Positions 5,323-5,433 of a stretch of DNA of 5,433 bases are shown piece by piece. How positions within the stretch are numbered: the stretch's first letter is position 1; the number at the start of each line of letters is the position of its first letter. The position numbers were made by a program, and so were the translations under genes. The notes under the pieces are model-generated. The model was given only the letters and a program-made list of their open reading frames with translations, ran no database searches and was not told the DNA's origin. This stretch comes from Flavobacterium sp. (GTDB lineage Bacteria > Bacteroidota > Bacteroidia > Flavobacteriales > Flavobacteriaceae), in NCBI GenBank assembly GCA_030150335.1, contig JASLGC010000018.1, forward strand, positions 1 to 5,433. Reading direction: 5' to 3'.

Positions 5323-5433
5323 ATGAATATTGTTTATTTAGTTTTTGGAGAGAGTATAGTAAATTATCAGCAAGTATGTTTTTCGATTTACACGGCATTA
5401 AATAAGAAAGGTAGTAATGACAAGATAATTGTT
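5323..5433 (+). CDS. N-terminus of a probable glycosyltransferase-like protein (3' end outside window)
   Basis: ATG at 5323 opens a frame of 37 codons that is still open at the last base. The start MNIVYLVFGES is a hydrophobic beta strand. It is followed by a helix with the pattern YQQVCFSIYTAL (15-26) and then a basic turn and a second strand beginning KIIV (34-37). This strand-helix-strand start, with a residue pattern 'YLVFG....Y.Q..FSIYTAL', resembles the N-terminus of flavobacterial proteins annotated as nucleotide-diphospho-sugar transferase-like. That assignment is from pattern memory on very few residues. No ribosome binding site is visible and no upstream in-frame start looks better. 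It could also be another Rossmann-like protein. Confidence 0.5.
   Translation, partial: MNIVYLVFGESIVNYQQVCFSIYTALNKKGSNDKIIV

Overview
The window is AT-rich with every supported gene on the + strand. Several signs point to the Bacteroidota, most likely Flavobacteriaceae (perhaps Myroides or a close relative; this is inference from style, not a match). Coding codons are biased to A/T at the third position, starts lack good Shine-Dalgarno sequences, and one intergenic region has a perfect Bacteroidota-type -7 box (TAnnTTTG). The protein families present are also common in flavobacterial accessory regions. There is no rRNA, tRNA, CRISPR array, transposase or integrase.

Layout. (1) 1-333 is the 3' end of a HutD/Ves-family cupin-like gene that starts before the window. 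(2) 461-892 encodes a 143-residue protein I do not recognise, followed by a 10-bp inverted repeat across its stop codon and then a good terminator at 946-983. (3) After a gap that holds only a doubtful 28-codon ORF (1070-1156), 1197-1667 and 1667-2791 form a translationally coupled pair joined by TAATG. The first encodes a small acidic 'WHYEGDFP' protein resembling the family I know as DUF7832, the second a 374-residue protein with a C-terminal DUF695 domain; a hairpin terminator follows at 2794-2839. (4) 3014-3556 encodes the RNA 2'-phosphotransferase KptA/Tpt1 and 3563-4162 a compact rhomboid intramembrane protease, 6 bases apart and probably co-transcribed. (5) 4256-5011 encodes a DUF2314 domain fused to two C-terminal ankyrin-type repeats. 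It has its own promoter-like -7 box inside an inverted repeat and a very strong terminator at 5039-5077. (6) 5323 to the end is the first 37 codons of a gene that leaves the window; its N-terminus looks like a flavobacterial glycosyltransferase-like protein.

How the genes work together. No single pathway links them. The DUF7832-like/DUF695 pair, the DUF2314-ankyrin protein and perhaps the 143-residue protein have the look of orphan immunity or 'effector-associated' proteins that accumulate in accessory islands, but no toxin, secretion gene or recombination gene is in view, so that reading is only a hypothesis. The kptA-rhomboid pair is the clearest functional content: both have complete catalytic residues, and why an RNA-end enzyme sits with a membrane protease is open. 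Terminators split the window into about five short transcription units. I do not see a convincing new multi-gene system here; the best candidates for follow-up are the coupled pair and the operator-like repeat upstream of the DUF2314 gene.
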